The notes: generated by a model from the sequence alone, not told the origin. A stretch of DNA of 64,000 nucleotides from Bradyrhizobium sp. AUGA SZCCT0176 (GCF_018130145.1 NZ_JAFCMB010000006.1:310001-374000); one strand, 5' to 3'. Positions 17,794 to 27,488 are shown, counted from the stretch's first letter. Translations and numbers: made by a program.

Positions 17794-18771
17794 TCAAGGA
17801 CGTCGCGTCCAGCTGATGGCATTGACGGCGCCGACGGGAATCTCACCGGCGATGATCTTCTCGACCTGCCGCACCGTCTCCAGTGACTGGCTTTCGATCG
17901 CGGGCGGCGTCAACCCGCCGATATGCGGCGTTGCGATCACATCAGGCAGTTGCGCCAGTTCCGGTGTCGGCATCTGGTCCAGCGCACGCCCGACATCCAT
18001 CGCGGCTCCCGCGATGCGATTGTCGCGTAACGCCGCGCTCAGCGCCGCCTCATCGACGAGATTGCCGCGCGACAGATTGATGAAGAACGCATGCTTCTGC
18101 ATCCGCGCCAGCGCCGCCTGCCCGATCAGATTTTCCGTCGCCTCATTGGCGACCGCGAGACAGACGACAAAGTCGGAACGCGTGAGCAGATCGTCGAGCG
18201 GCACATGCTGGATGTCCGGCTCGCTTATGCTCGCGAAGGGATCGGCAATCAGAATCTCCATGCCCAGCACCCTGGCGATCCCGGCAAGGTAACGGCCGAT
18301 GCTGCCATAGCCGATGATGCCGATGCGGCTGCCGGCCAGTTGCCGGCCCATGATCACCTTGGGCTTCCGCCCGGCATGATAGTCGGCGCTGGCACGCGAG
18401 ACGCCGCGCGACAGGTCGACCATGAAACCCACAGCGAGTTCGGCCACCGACTGGACGAAGCCGGGTCCGGCCTGGGTGACCAGCACGCCCGCGCGCGAAG
18501 CCTGCTCGACGTCGATGTTGCGAATGTCGACCGCGCAGCGAACGAAGGCGCGCAGCTTAGGCAGCCGCGCAAATATCTCGCCGGGTCCGGCGGTGAGCCG
18601 GTCGGCGACGATAATTTCGACGTCACGTGCGGCGTTGATCAAGCCGAACGCATCCAGCGCATTGTCACCCTCGTGCAGTTGCACCTGCGCAATCGCCTGC
18701 AATCCGCTCAGGCTGCGCGCCCCGTAATATTGCGCCCTCGCCTGCGGTGTATGGGTGAGCAGGACTTTCAC
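17794..18771 (-). CDS. D-2-hydroxyacid dehydrogenase family protein
   Basis: A 325-residue NAD(P)-dependent oxidoreductase. It has the Rossmann dinucleotide motif GIIGYGSIGRYLAG (about 145-160), the catalytic-Arg segment NLSRGNLVDEAAL and the catalytic-His segment ATPHIGG. The Glu normally found after the AxDV strand is not at its place: the region reads AAMDVGRALDQMP. It has a GTG start one base past the stop of the TRAP permease, so it is tightly coupled to it. It probably oxidises the hydroxyacid imported by that TRAP system. Confidence 0.86.
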   Translation of the reverse strand: MKVLLTHTPQARAQYYGARSLSGLQAIAQVQLHEGDNALDAFGLINAARDVEIIVADRLTAGPGEIFARLPKLRAFVRCAVDIRNIDVEQASRAGVLVTQAGPGFVQSVAELAVGFMVDLSRGVSRASADYHAGRKPKVIMGRQLAGSRIGIIGYGSIGRYLAGIARVLGMEILIADPFASISEPDIQHVPLDDLLTRSDFVVCLAVANEATENLIGQAALARMQKHAFFINLSRGNLVDEAALSAALRDNRIAGAAMDVGRALDQMPTPELAQLPDVIATPHIGGLTPPAIESQSLETVRQVEKIIAGEIPVGAVNAISWTRRP

Positions 18772-18772
18772 G

Positions 18773-20626
18773 TCAGTATCCGAACGCGCGCGGCAGCGCT
18801 GTGCTGATCGAGGGCACGAACGCGATTACCAACAGGCATAGCATCAGCAGGCCGAGATAACCCATGATCGGCTTGATGGTCTGTTCGATCGGCACCTTGC
18901 CGATCAGGCAGGCGCCATAGAGCCCAAGGCCAAGCGGTGGCGCGAACAGACCCACCCCCATCGAAATCACGAGCACCACGCCGAAATGCAAGGGATCGAT
19001 GCCGAGCTTGACCGCCACCGGCAGCAGCAGCGGCCCGAAGATGATCAGCGCGGCAGCGCCTTCCAGCACCGACCCCATCACGATCAGCACCACGATCGAC
19101 AGCAGCATGAACAGCCAGACGCCCTGCGACGCCGACAGCGACAGCATGATTTCGCCGACCGTATGCGGCACCTGTTGCAGGGTCAGAACGAACGCCAGCG
19201 ATTGCGCGGCGGCGACGATGAACAGAACCAGCCCCGAACGCGTCGCCGATTGCACGAAACTATGCGCGGCGGACTTGAAGCTGAGCTCGCGAAACACGAC
19301 GCTTCCGACCACGATCGCGTACACGACGGCAAAGGCCGAAATCTCGGTCGCGGTCGCAAAGCCGCTCTTGAAGCCGAAGAAGATCATGAAGATGAGCCCG
19401 AACGAGGCAATCGCACCGCTCCACAGGCCGGAAACCGGGATCTGCGGCTCGGACTCTTCGATCGGCGGCGGTCGCTTGCCGAGGATGATCGACAGGATGA
19501 TCAGGGCCGATGCCATCAGGGCCGACGGCAGCAGGCCCGCAACGAACAGGCCGCCGATCGACAGATTGGCGACGAAGCCGAGGATGATCAGATTGATACA
19601 GGGAGGAATGGTTTCCGCCATCACGGCGGAGGCCGCCAGCAACGCCACCGCGTTGCCCGGGTTCTGCCGGGAGCGCCGTGCGGCCGGAATCAGCACCGAG
19701 CCGACAGCTGCGACATCGGCCATCTTGGAGCCGGAGATGCCCGAGAACAGCACCATCGACATCACCATCACGACGTTGAGCCCGCCGCGCATGCGCCCCA
19801 CCGCCCGCTGCAGCAACTCGATCAGCCGCACCGACATGCCGTTGGCTTCCATCAGGTAGCCGACGAGGATGAAGAACGGGATCGCGAGCAGCACGAAATT
19901 GTCGATGCCGCGCGCCATCTGCTGGGCGAAGATCACGCCGGGCAGCGTGCCCTCCACCCAGATGAAGATCAGCGCCGCCAGCGCCAGCGCAAAGCCGATC
20001 GGCAATCCGCCGAACAGCGTGATAAAGAAGCCGACGAACATCAACGTGCCCGACGACGGCACGGATGCCGGCGCCAGGAAATCCCACGCCAGATAGAGCC
20101 CGGCGATGGCGGCGGTCGCTACCACACCGGCGACCATGTTGCGCACCGGACGCGCGCAAAACAGATCGAACGCGAACACGGTCATGAACAGCGCGCCGAG
20201 GCCCATTGGATAGAACGTCCATTCCAGCGGCAGTCCGGAGCCGGAGGTCTGTCCCGTCGTCAGCCAGCCCATCTTGATGGCGTTGAAGGCGACATAGGCG
20301 GAAATGATCGTCACCAGCAGCGCGCCCATGGAATCGACCACACGCCTCGCGCTAGCAGGCAGCATGTCGATGAAGAACGCCACGCCGAGATTTTCGCTCC
20401 GCGCCAGCGCACTTGCCGCACCGAAGAAGCTCGACCCGACCATGAGGCCGCGCGCGACGTCGTCGGCCCACTCGACCGGCGCGTTGAACAGGAAGCGCAA
20501 CAGGACGGATACGACGACGACCAGCAAGTCAGCGACCAGCAGCACCGCCGCCGTAACGTCACTCACCGCGAGAAGTGCGGCTGATATCCGCAGGCCGCCG
20601 CTTGGCGCGTGCACCGCGACTGACAT
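18773..20626 (-). CDS. TRAP transporter permease, fused small and large subunits (DctQ-DctM)
   Basis: A 617-residue membrane protein. Residues 1-160 are DctQ-like: four helices and the segment RFLFNAPVEWADDVARGL, which matches the Q-subunit core. Residues 190-617 are DctM-like with about 12 helices, including GLPIGFALALAALIF and the conserved GSKMADVAAVGSVLIPAA. Most TRAP systems encode the two separately. It transports a carboxylate driven by sodium or proton. It lies between the receptor gene (11-bp gap) and the dehydrogenase (1-bp gap). Confidence 0.92.
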   Translation of the reverse strand: MSVAVHAPSGGLRISAALLAVSDVTAAVLLVADLLVVVVSVLLRFLFNAPVEWADDVARGLMVGSSFFGAASALARSENLGVAFFIDMLPASARRVVDSMGALLVTIISAYVAFNAIKMGWLTTGQTSGSGLPLEWTFYPMGLGALFMTVFAFDLFCARPVRNMVAGVVATAAIAGLYLAWDFLAPASVPSSGTLMFVGFFITLFGGLPIGFALALAALIFIWVEGTLPGVIFAQQMARGIDNFVLLAIPFFILVGYLMEANGMSVRLIELLQRAVGRMRGGLNVVMVMSMVLFSGISGSKMADVAAVGSVLIPAARRSRQNPGNAVALLAASAVMAETIPPCINLIILGFVANLSIGGLFVAGLLPSALMASALIILSIILGKRPPPIEESEPQIPVSGLWSGAIASFGLIFMIFFGFKSGFATATEISAFAVVYAIVVGSVVFRELSFKSAAHSFVQSATRSGLVLFIVAAAQSLAFVLTLQQVPHTVGEIMLSLSASQGVWLFMLLSIVVLIVMGSVLEGAAALIIFGPLLLPVAVKLGIDPLHFGVVLVISMGVGLFAPPLGLGLYGACLIGKVPIEQTIKPIMGYLGLLMLCLLVIAFVPSISTALPRAFGY

Positions 20627-20637
20627 GCCCTGCTACC

Positions 20638-21669
20638 TCAGGCCTGCGTCGCGCGGATTATGTCCACCACGGGCTTCGCCTCGGGGCGCGCCTTGATGAA
20701 ATTGTCGGTCTGGGGAAGCACGCGCTTGCGGAAGGCATCCTTGTCGCATTCGACGATCGTGACGCCCTTGTCGACGAGGTTCCTGAGCGCTTCCTTTTCC
20801 ATTTCGAGGCCGTGGGCGCGGGTATCGGCCGCCGCTTTATTGGCGGCGTCGAGAAATCCTTCCCGCAGCTTCGGATCCATCCGCTTGAACGTCGCGTCGC
20901 TGAAATAAATCGCGAGCGGCGAGAAATTATGCTGCGTCAGCGCGTAGTGCTTGGAGGTCTCGTAGAACTTGCTGGCGAGGATGGTCGGCGGGTCATGCTC
21001 AAGACCGTCGAGCACGCCGGCCTGCAACGCCGTGTAGATTTCGCCGAACGCCAGCGGCGTAGCGGCGGCACCCATCAGGCGCAGACACTCGGTGATAACA
21101 GGGTTCGGCAGGGTTCTGATCTTGAGGCCGGTCAGATCCTCGGGACCCTTTACGGCCTTCTTGGCCAGGACGCTGCGCGAACCGAAATTATAGGCCCAGG
21201 CGATAATCCGGATATTGCCGCCCTTGAGCAGTGCGTCCTCGATCGGCTTGGCCGCGCCGGCCTCGAAGGCCTTGGTCTGCTGCGGAAAGCTGGAGAAGAG
21301 ATAACCGAGGTCGAAGGTGCCGACCAGCGGCACCAGATTGGCCGAGATCGACGAACCCGACAGCATCAGGTCGATCACGCCGAGTTTCACGGAATTGATG
21401 ACGTCGATTTCCTGACCGAGCTGATTGTCCGGGAAAAACGTGACGTCGATCTGCTCGCCGAGCCCATTCGCCTTCAGGCTCTTGACCAAATTGTCGTAAT
21501 AGACCCGGCCGTTGGCATATTTGGGATCGTTCGGCAGCGAGGACGAACATTTCAGTTTCAGCGTGGCGGCCTGCGCCCGCCCGATGATGGCCGGCGACAG
21601 CAGCAGGCCCGCGGCCGCTGCCCTGGAGGATTGCAAGAACACGCGCCGGCTGATGACCCCAGTCTTCAT
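20638..21669 (-). CDS. TRAP transporter substrate-binding protein (DctP)
   Basis: A 343-residue periplasmic receptor. The N-terminus SRRVFLQSSRAAAAG is a twin-arginine (Tat) signal, cleaved after GRAQA. The DctP fold follows, including the conserved Arg segment GLKIRTLPNPV near residue 170 and the ALQAGVLDGLEHDPPT region. The start at 21669 has GGGAGAAG upstream. It is the first gene of the receptor-permease-dehydrogenase operon. The dehydrogenase points to a 2-hydroxy- or 2-oxoacid ligand, by inference. Confidence 0.93.
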   Translation of the reverse strand: MKTGVISRRVFLQSSRAAAAGLLLSPAIIGRAQAATLKLKCSSSLPNDPKYANGRVYYDNLVKSLKANGLGEQIDVTFFPDNQLGQEIDVINSVKLGVIDLMLSGSSISANLVPLVGTFDLGYLFSSFPQQTKAFEAGAAKPIEDALLKGGNIRIIAWAYNFGSRSVLAKKAVKGPEDLTGLKIRTLPNPVITECLRLMGAAATPLAFGEIYTALQAGVLDGLEHDPPTILASKFYETSKHYALTQHNFSPLAIYFSDATFKRMDPKLREGFLDAANKAAADTRAHGLEMEKEALRNLVDKGVTIVECDKDAFRKRVLPQTDNFIKARPEAKPVVDIIRATQA

Positions 21670-21850
21670 GGCGCACTTCTCCCAGTTTTTTTGTTTTGTG
21701 CAGTTGAGGTATCTGCCGCTCTGTTTGTCCAAATGTATGAACAAAACGGAAAGCCCGCGCAAGGGTATTTGGAAAAAACCTTGGCGATCGTGCGGGATGC
21801 GCCGGCGATATCGCGTAACGCGGCCGGCACCCGTTTGTCGGCTTTGGCGC

Positions 21851-23893
21851 CTACTTGGATTTGGCGACGGTCGTGCCGTCCCATTCCTGGTCGCTCGGAT
21901 TCTCGAGTTGCTCCCTGCAGCGCGCGATCATCACCGATGCCGCCGCATCATCCTTGATCTTCTTCACCTGTTCGAACGCCGCGATCGCGGCCGTGAATTC
22001 GCGCGCCCGCCAGGATGCGAGGCCGGCTTCATAGGCCTTCACCCAGTCGATCGTACCGCCGGCCGCGTCCGCCATCGCAAGCAATTCGTAGATTTGCAAG
22101 CCCCCGGCGCGGCCGTAGACCGCGAGGCGATCGAGTTCGCGCACCACGATGCGGTCGCCGGCAAGACGCCGCGTTTCGGGGCCGATGATGATGGTGGAGC
22201 CGTAGACCTTGTTGGTGCCTTCCAGCCGGCTCGCGATGTTCACGGCGTCGCCGATCACGGTGTAGTTCAGCCGCACCTCAGACCCGATATTGCCGACCAG
22301 CATGTCGCCGGAATTGATGCCGATGCGGATCTTGACCGGCTGGCCATGGTCGTCGACCAGACCGATTTCTGCCATCGCGCGCTGGCAGGCCAGAGCGGCG
22401 CGGCAGCAATCGACGGCGTGTTCGGGATTCGGCGCCGGCGCACCCCAGAACGCCATCACGGCATCGCCGATGAATTTGTCGATGGTGCCGCCCTGCGCCT
22501 GGATCTGCGCCGAGACGGAATCGAAATAACGCGACAGCAGCGGGATGATGCGGTCGCCGAGTCGCTCCGAGATCCCGGTGAAGCCGGCGAGATCGATGAA
22601 CATCACGCTCATCGGCCGCACCGCGCCGCCGAGGCGCGCGCCATTGCCGTCGCTGATCAGCCGCTTCACCAGATCAGCGGGAATGTATTTACGGAACGCG
22701 GCCAGCCCCTGCGCCATGTCGCCGATGGCGCCGGAAAGGTTCTCGATCTCGGTCAGCCGCGACGGATGGCGCTCGACCTTGTCCAGATCGAAGCGCTCGA
22801 CGTGTCTGATCTCCCCCACCACCTTGATCAGCGGCGCCGCGATCAGGCGCTGGGCGAGCCATGCCGACAGCAGCCCGGCAAACACGATCAGGACCGCAAG
22901 CCCGATCAGCAGGTTCCGGATCGTCATCTGCACCGGGCCCAGAAATTCCGACTCCGGCACCACTGTCACCAGCGACCAGCCCGGAAACGAGATCGGCGTC
23001 AGCACCGCCTGATAGACCTTGCCGTCCCGCGTCACCTGGCGCTTCAGCGGCTCGCCTTCGCCGGGATTGTAGGCGCTGCCGGCATTCTTCATCGCATCCA
23101 CCGCAACCGCAAACAGCGGATGATCGGTCTTCAGCGGCGTCACTTCGCTGGCGTCGGGATCGGGCGCCGCGACCACGCCGCCCTCGCGATCGAGGATGAA
23201 AGCGCCGGCGGATTTGCCGACCGTGAGCTGCGACAGGAAGTTCGAGACCCGCGTCAGTTCGATAATGATGGCGATGACGCCGGCGGGTTTTTGATCGATC
23301 TGGATCGGCGCCGAGAACGCGGCCGCCAGGCGTTCGCCGTTGGGATGCTTCGTCAGCGTCGACCAGTTTTCGTCGTTGGAGGCGACCACTTCGCGGAACC
23401 ATTCCTGGTCGGTGAAGGAATAATTGGTGTCCTCGACGCGGCTGGACTTGAGCAGCGTGTCGCCACCTCCAAACTCATAACGGTTGATCTTGGCCTTTCG
23501 ATCGCCCGCGATCTCGATCATTTCGATGACGCCATTGCCAAGCTTGTGCCCGGCAAAGAACGTCCCGTCCGGCCATCCGAACGCCACCCAGGAAATGGTC
23601 GGTTGCGACCGCAACTGCGAGCGGATCACCACCTCGCGCATCTCGGCGTCGCGCGCCTCGAACACTTTGCCGAGCAACAAGGTGCGCACCGCCGACATGG
23701 ACGATCGCGCTTCCGAGGTGATCGATTGCAGTTCGTCGCCGACTGCGGAGACGATCTGGTCGTTGATGGTGTCGGCAAGGGTCTGGCTGACCTGCTGGGC
23801 GGTCCGCCACCACAGCAAATGCACGCCGACGGCGCTGACGACGATCGACGTCAGCACGAGGGCCGAGATGGCGTTGCGAATGCCGATGCGCAT
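21851..23893 (-). CDS. Membrane-bound class III adenylate/guanylate cyclase with periplasmic sensor
   Basis: A 680-residue receptor cyclase. One helix (about 7-27) precedes a large periplasmic double-Cache-like sensor. A second helix (near residue 325) leads to a HAMP segment, then the catalytic domain from about 425. Catalytic motifs are MFIDLAGFT with metal Asp, GDAVMAFWGAP and RIGINSGDMLVGNIGS, and the transition-state residues are in TVIGDAVNIASRLE. The C-terminus carries a short helical tail. It should make cAMP in response to an external ligand. It diverges from ccdA. Confidence 0.9.
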   Translation of the reverse strand: MRIGIRNAISALVLTSIVVSAVGVHLLWWRTAQQVSQTLADTINDQIVSAVGDELQSITSEARSSMSAVRTLLLGKVFEARDAEMREVVIRSQLRSQPTISWVAFGWPDGTFFAGHKLGNGVIEMIEIAGDRKAKINRYEFGGGDTLLKSSRVEDTNYSFTDQEWFREVVASNDENWSTLTKHPNGERLAAAFSAPIQIDQKPAGVIAIIIELTRVSNFLSQLTVGKSAGAFILDREGGVVAAPDPDASEVTPLKTDHPLFAVAVDAMKNAGSAYNPGEGEPLKRQVTRDGKVYQAVLTPISFPGWSLVTVVPESEFLGPVQMTIRNLLIGLAVLIVFAGLLSAWLAQRLIAAPLIKVVGEIRHVERFDLDKVERHPSRLTEIENLSGAIGDMAQGLAAFRKYIPADLVKRLISDGNGARLGGAVRPMSVMFIDLAGFTGISERLGDRIIPLLSRYFDSVSAQIQAQGGTIDKFIGDAVMAFWGAPAPNPEHAVDCCRAALACQRAMAEIGLVDDHGQPVKIRIGINSGDMLVGNIGSEVRLNYTVIGDAVNIASRLEGTNKVYGSTIIIGPETRRLAGDRIVVRELDRLAVYGRAGGLQIYELLAMADAAGGTIDWVKAYEAGLASWRAREFTAAIAAFEQVKKIKDDAAASVMIARCREQLENPSDQEWDGTTVAKSK

Positions 23894-24102
23894 TGCGGGG
23901 TCCTGGTTCGCGGGGTCGGTTACCGCAATACGGAACGATACTAGCGTCTGTTTCACCGGCGAGGCTATCCCGGCGTGTTCATATGCCTTGGACACGGCTC
24001 TGTGACCAGAGTTGAGCCGGAAGCCGACGAAACTTACCGATTGCCTGTTCCGTACAAGCCAAGACGGCGCTATGCCTTGCGGCGGTTCTCGAAGGTCATG
24101 CA

Positions 24103-24834
24103 ATGCACGATGTTTCCATCCCGGCGGCCCTGATTGCCGGACTTGTCAGCTTCCTGTCGCCCTGCGTGCTGCCGCTGGTGCCTCCGTATCTGATCTACCT
24201 GACCGGCGCGACCATCGAGCAGGTCAACAATGACGGGGCGACGAAGGCCTCGAAACGCGCGGTGATGGCCGCGGCGCTGATGTTCGTGCTCGGCTTTAGC
24301 ACCGTGTTCGTGGCGCTCGGTGCCAGCGCTTCCATCATCGGCGGCCTGATCCGCGCCTGGTCGGCAGAACTCTCGATTCTCGCCGGCATCGTCATCATCA
24401 TCATGGGCCTGCATTTCCTGGGGCTGACCCGCATCGGGCTGTTGATGCGCGAGGGACGGCTGACCGCGCCGAAGCCAGTCGGGCTGTGGGGCGCTTATGT
24501 CATGGGACTTGCGTTTGCGTTCGGCTGGACCCCTTGCATCGGGCCGATACTCGCAGCGATCCTGTCGATCGCCGCCGCCGAAGCCACGGTGACCAAGGGC
24601 GCGGGCCTGCTCGCGGTCTATTCCCTCGGGCTTGGAATTCCGTTCCTACTGGCCGCCTTCATGATCGAACAATTCTCCGAGCTATTCGCGCGGATGAAGC
24701 GGCATCTCACCAGCGTCGAGCGCGCCATGGGTGTATTGATGGTCATTACCGGCATCGGTTTCTTGACCGGCGCCGTCACCAGCATCAGCATCTGGCTGCT
24801 GGAAACGTTCCCCGCACTGCAAAATTTCGGCTAA
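24103..24834 (+). CDS. ccdA: CcdA-type cytochrome c biogenesis / thiol-disulfide transporter
   Basis: A 243-residue membrane protein with six helices. It carries the two conserved redox Cys motifs of the CcdA/DsbD family: SPCVLPLVPPYL at residue ~20 and WTPCIGPILAA at ~145. It passes electrons from cytoplasmic thioredoxin to periplasmic thiol proteins. The ATG at 24103 gives the canonical short start before helix 1. DoxX and a CxxC-like DUF255 protein follow on the same strand, which suggests a redox-handling group. Confidence 0.93.
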   Translation: MHDVSIPAALIAGLVSFLSPCVLPLVPPYLIYLTGATIEQVNNDGATKASKRAVMAAALMFVLGFSTVFVALGASASIIGGLIRAWSAELSILAGIVIIIMGLHFLGLTRIGLLMREGRLTAPKPVGLWGAYVMGLAFAFGWTPCIGPILAAILSIAAAEATVTKGAGLLAVYSLGLGIPFLLAAFMIEQFSELFARMKRHLTSVERAMGVLMVITGIGFLTGAVTSISIWLLETFPALQNFG

Positions 24835-24981
24835 CGCCCCGTAACAAGCGGGCTATCCGTTGCGAAACTCCTGCCATGACCAGATTGCCGCCCTGCGCGG
24901 CCGCAGCGTTTTTCGCGCGCACTTGATTTGAGAGGCCGCCGGTGCGGCCTCGCGTCACGATAATAATTGGAGGGGGTCCGC

Positions 24982-25446
24982 ATGAATTTCATCGTCAATC
25001 TTCTGATCCTGTTGCCGGCGCAGATCGCCTCATATTTCTCCTGGGCCGGCCCGCTGATCATGCGGCTGGTCGTCGGTTACACCTTCATGCTGGCGGGCTG
25101 GGGCAAGCTCACCAATTTGCCGCAGGTCACCGAGAATTTTATCGGCTGGGGCATTCCGTTTCCGAAAATCCTCACCCCTTTCGTATCAGGCGTCGAGTGC
25201 TTTGGCGGAGCCATGCTGATCCTCGGCCTGTTCACCCGGATCCCCGCCGCGATGCTGGCGGTGACCATGCTCGTCGCGATCAAGTCGGCCAAATGGGGCG
25301 ACGTCGATTCGCTGCAAACGCTGCTCGGCTTCGAGGAAATGACCTACTTCGCCGCCTTCACGTGGCTCGCGATCGCAGGCCCTGGTGCCGCCTCCCTCGA
25401 CCGGCTGCTGGTCAATGCGGCCGGGCACGCCGGCGCATCGACCTGA
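24982..25446 (+). CDS. DoxX family membrane protein
   Basis: A 154-residue protein with four membrane helices. It has the DoxX landmarks MRLVVGYTFMLAGWGKL near residue 28 and the FGGAMLILGLFTRIPA region. GGAGGGGG precedes the ATG at 24982. DoxX proteins are quinone- or thiol-linked membrane factors in several redox systems. Its place between ccdA and a thioredoxin-fold gene supports such a role, but the exact reaction is unknown. Confidence 0.9.
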   Translation: MNFIVNLLILLPAQIASYFSWAGPLIMRLVVGYTFMLAGWGKLTNLPQVTENFIGWGIPFPKILTPFVSGVECFGGAMLILGLFTRIPAAMLAVTMLVAIKSAKWGDVDSLQTLLGFEEMTYFAAFTWLAIAGPGAASLDRLLVNAAGHAGAST

Positions 25447-25494
25447 GAGCCTGACTCAAACAAGCCCATGACGTAGCGCGTTATGTCTACCCCC

Positions 25495-25582
25495 GTCATG
25501 GCCGGGCTTGTCCCGGCCATCCACGTCTTCCTTGCTGCCTGACTGCAAAGACGTGGATGCCCGGCACAAGGCCGGGCATGAC
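25495..25582. repeat. Palindromic dispersed repeat (GTCATGGCCGGG type)
   Basis: An 88-bp element with ~35-bp imperfect inverted arms (GTCATGGCCGGGCTTGTCCC at the left; the right arm ends GGCCGGGCATGAC) around a 17-nt centre. It fills most of the doxX-DUF255 gap and would fold into a long hairpin in RNA. It is a different family from the GTCATTCCGGGG element. Confidence 0.82.
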
Positions 25583-25694
25583 GAAACCCCCCTTCCTCCA
25601 CGGTCTCACAATGCCGTGACATCGCGGATAAGTCTGAGCCCGGATTTTGGCGCGCGCGTAGCTGTCGAGACACCAGCGCTTCCGGAAAGCCGCC

Positions 25695-27488
25695 ATGAAA
25701 CTCGTCCGCCTCGCCGTCTTCGCCGTTGCCGCGCTCGCGGCAGGTTCGGCCCACGCATCCGATGGCATCAAATGGAGCGAATGGAGCGACGATCTGTTCA
25801 CCCGCGCCGCCGCCGAACAGCGTTTTGTCATTCTCGATCTCGAGGCGGTGTGGTGCCACTGGTGCCACGTCATGGAAAAGACCACCTATGCCGATCCGCA
25901 GGTCAAGGATCTGCTGGCCTCGAAATATCTGCCGGTGCGTGTCGACCAGGACGCCAACCCGGATCTGTCGAGCCGCTATGGCGATTGGGGCTGGCCGGCG
26001 ACGATCGTGTTCGGACCCGATGGCACCGAGATCGCCAAGCTCCGGGGCTATATCGAGCCGGAGCGGATGCGGGCGCTGCTCAAGGCCATCATCGACGATC
26101 CCTCGCCCGGGCCTTCGGTCGGCGAGGCCTTTGAAGTCAAACCTTCAGCCTCGGCCTTCCTCAGCAAGCAGCAGCGCGCGGACCTAACCAAGAATGTCGA
26201 CGAGTCCTATGACGAAAAGCTCGGCGGCTGGGGCGAGAACCAGAAATTCATCGACGCCGACAGCATGGATCTTGCGATCACCCGGGCCGAGGCCGGCGAT
26301 GCCACAGCGATCAAGCGCGCGAGGCAGACGCTGGACGCTGCAATCGCACTGATCGATCCGGTGTGGGGCGGCGTGTATCAGTATTCCGAAGCCGGCTCCT
26401 GGAGCAAACCGCATTTCGAAAAGATCATGTCGTTCCAGGCACAATATCTGCGGCAATACAGCCAGGCCTATGCGCTGTGGAAGGACCCGAAATATCTCAA
26501 GGCGGCCCGCGATATCGAGCGCTATCTCGCGGCCTTTCTCTCAGGTCCCGAGGGCGCGTTCTATGTCAGCCAGGATGCCGATCTCGATCACGACACCGAC
26601 GGGCACACATATTATGCGCTTGATGATGCCGGGCGCCGCAAGCTCGGCCTGCCGCGCATCGACAAGAATCTGTATGCGCGCGAGAACGGCTGGGCGATCT
26701 CGGCTCTCGCCGCCTATTACAACATCACCAACGACGCAAAAGCGCTGGCGATTGCCGAACGCGCGGCGAAATGGGTCAACGCCAACCGCGCGCTGCCGGG
26801 CGGTGGATTCCGCCATGGCGAGAAGGATCGCGGCGGCCCCTTCCTCGGCGACACGCTGGCGATGGGCCAGGCCTTTCTCGATCTCTACGCCGCCACCGGC
26901 AACCGCGAGTGGCTCACCTCCGCAGCCAAGGCCGGCGATTTCGTCGCGACGTTTCGCGACGAGGCCGGTGGCTTCGTAACGTCGAGGACAGCGGAAGGCA
27001 GAACCGGCGTATTGGCAAAACCGGCAAAACTGCTTGATGACCAGGTGCAGGTCGCGCGCTTCATGAACCTGCTCAACCGCTATTACGGTGACGAAACCTA
27101 TCGCGAGCACGCCTCACATGCGATGCGCTATGCGAGCAGCGCCTCGGCCGAGATGATGAGACCGCTGCCCGGCGTGCTGCTCGCCGACGAAGAACTCGCG
27201 ATCGAGCCGACTCATATGACAATCGTCGGCCACAAGGATGCGCCCGGCGCACGCGAGCTGCACACCCTCGCGCGGGCGCTGCCGGCCCGCTACAAGCGCC
27301 TGGAGTGGCTCGACCTGCGCGAAGGCAAGCTGCCCAATCCCGACGTCGAGTATCCCGATCTCGGCGAGCCCGCAGCGTTCGCCTGCAACAACCGGATCTG
27401 CTCGTTCCCCTCGTTCAATGCCGAGGAACTGCAGGCCACGGTGAAACAGATGGCAAAGCTGAAACCCGCGCGCGCCGCGATGAACTAG
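25695..27488 (+). CDS. Secreted DUF255 (thioredoxin-fold) protein with alpha-barrel domain
   Basis: A 597-residue protein with a signal peptide (1-21, ending AGSAHA). Residues ~30-140 are a DUF255 thioredoxin-like domain with the motif VWCHWCHVMEKTTY and the cis-Pro-like WGWPATIVF. The rest resembles the six-hairpin glycosidase-like part of YyaL/SSP411 proteins. The usual cytosolic forms are longer, and this one is exported. The WCHWCH dithiol could be reduced through CcdA. Start: GGAAAG precedes the ATG. Confidence 0.88.
   Translation: MKLVRLAVFAVAALAAGSAHASDGIKWSEWSDDLFTRAAAEQRFVILDLEAVWCHWCHVMEKTTYADPQVKDLLASKYLPVRVDQDANPDLSSRYGDWGWPATIVFGPDGTEIAKLRGYIEPERMRALLKAIIDDPSPGPSVGEAFEVKPSASAFLSKQQRADLTKNVDESYDEKLGGWGENQKFIDADSMDLAITRAEAGDATAIKRARQTLDAAIALIDPVWGGVYQYSEAGSWSKPHFEKIMSFQAQYLRQYSQAYALWKDPKYLKAARDIERYLAAFLSGPEGAFYVSQDADLDHDTDGHTYYALDDAGRRKLGLPRIDKNLYARENGWAISALAAYYNITNDAKALAIAERAAKWVNANRALPGGGFRHGEKDRGGPFLGDTLAMGQAFLDLYAATGNREWLTSAAKAGDFVATFRDEAGGFVTSRTAEGRTGVLAKPAKLLDDQVQVARFMNLLNRYYGDETYREHASHAMRYASSASAEMMRPLPGVLLADEELAIEPTHMTIVGHKDAPGARELHTLARALPARYKRLEWLDLREGKLPNPDVEYPDLGEPAAFACNNRICSFPSFNAEELQATVKQMAKLKPARAAMN

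Noticed and set aside
18986..20584. A 532-codon open frame on the plus strand opposite the TRAP permease
   Set aside because: Its composition (Gln, Arg, His and Asp-rich, no motifs) is that of a GC-rich antisense shadow. The minus-strand frame has clear DctQM motifs.
21512..23944. An 810-codon plus-strand frame opposite the adenylate cyclase
   Set aside because: Same antisense-shadow composition; the cyclase motifs on the other strand are complete.
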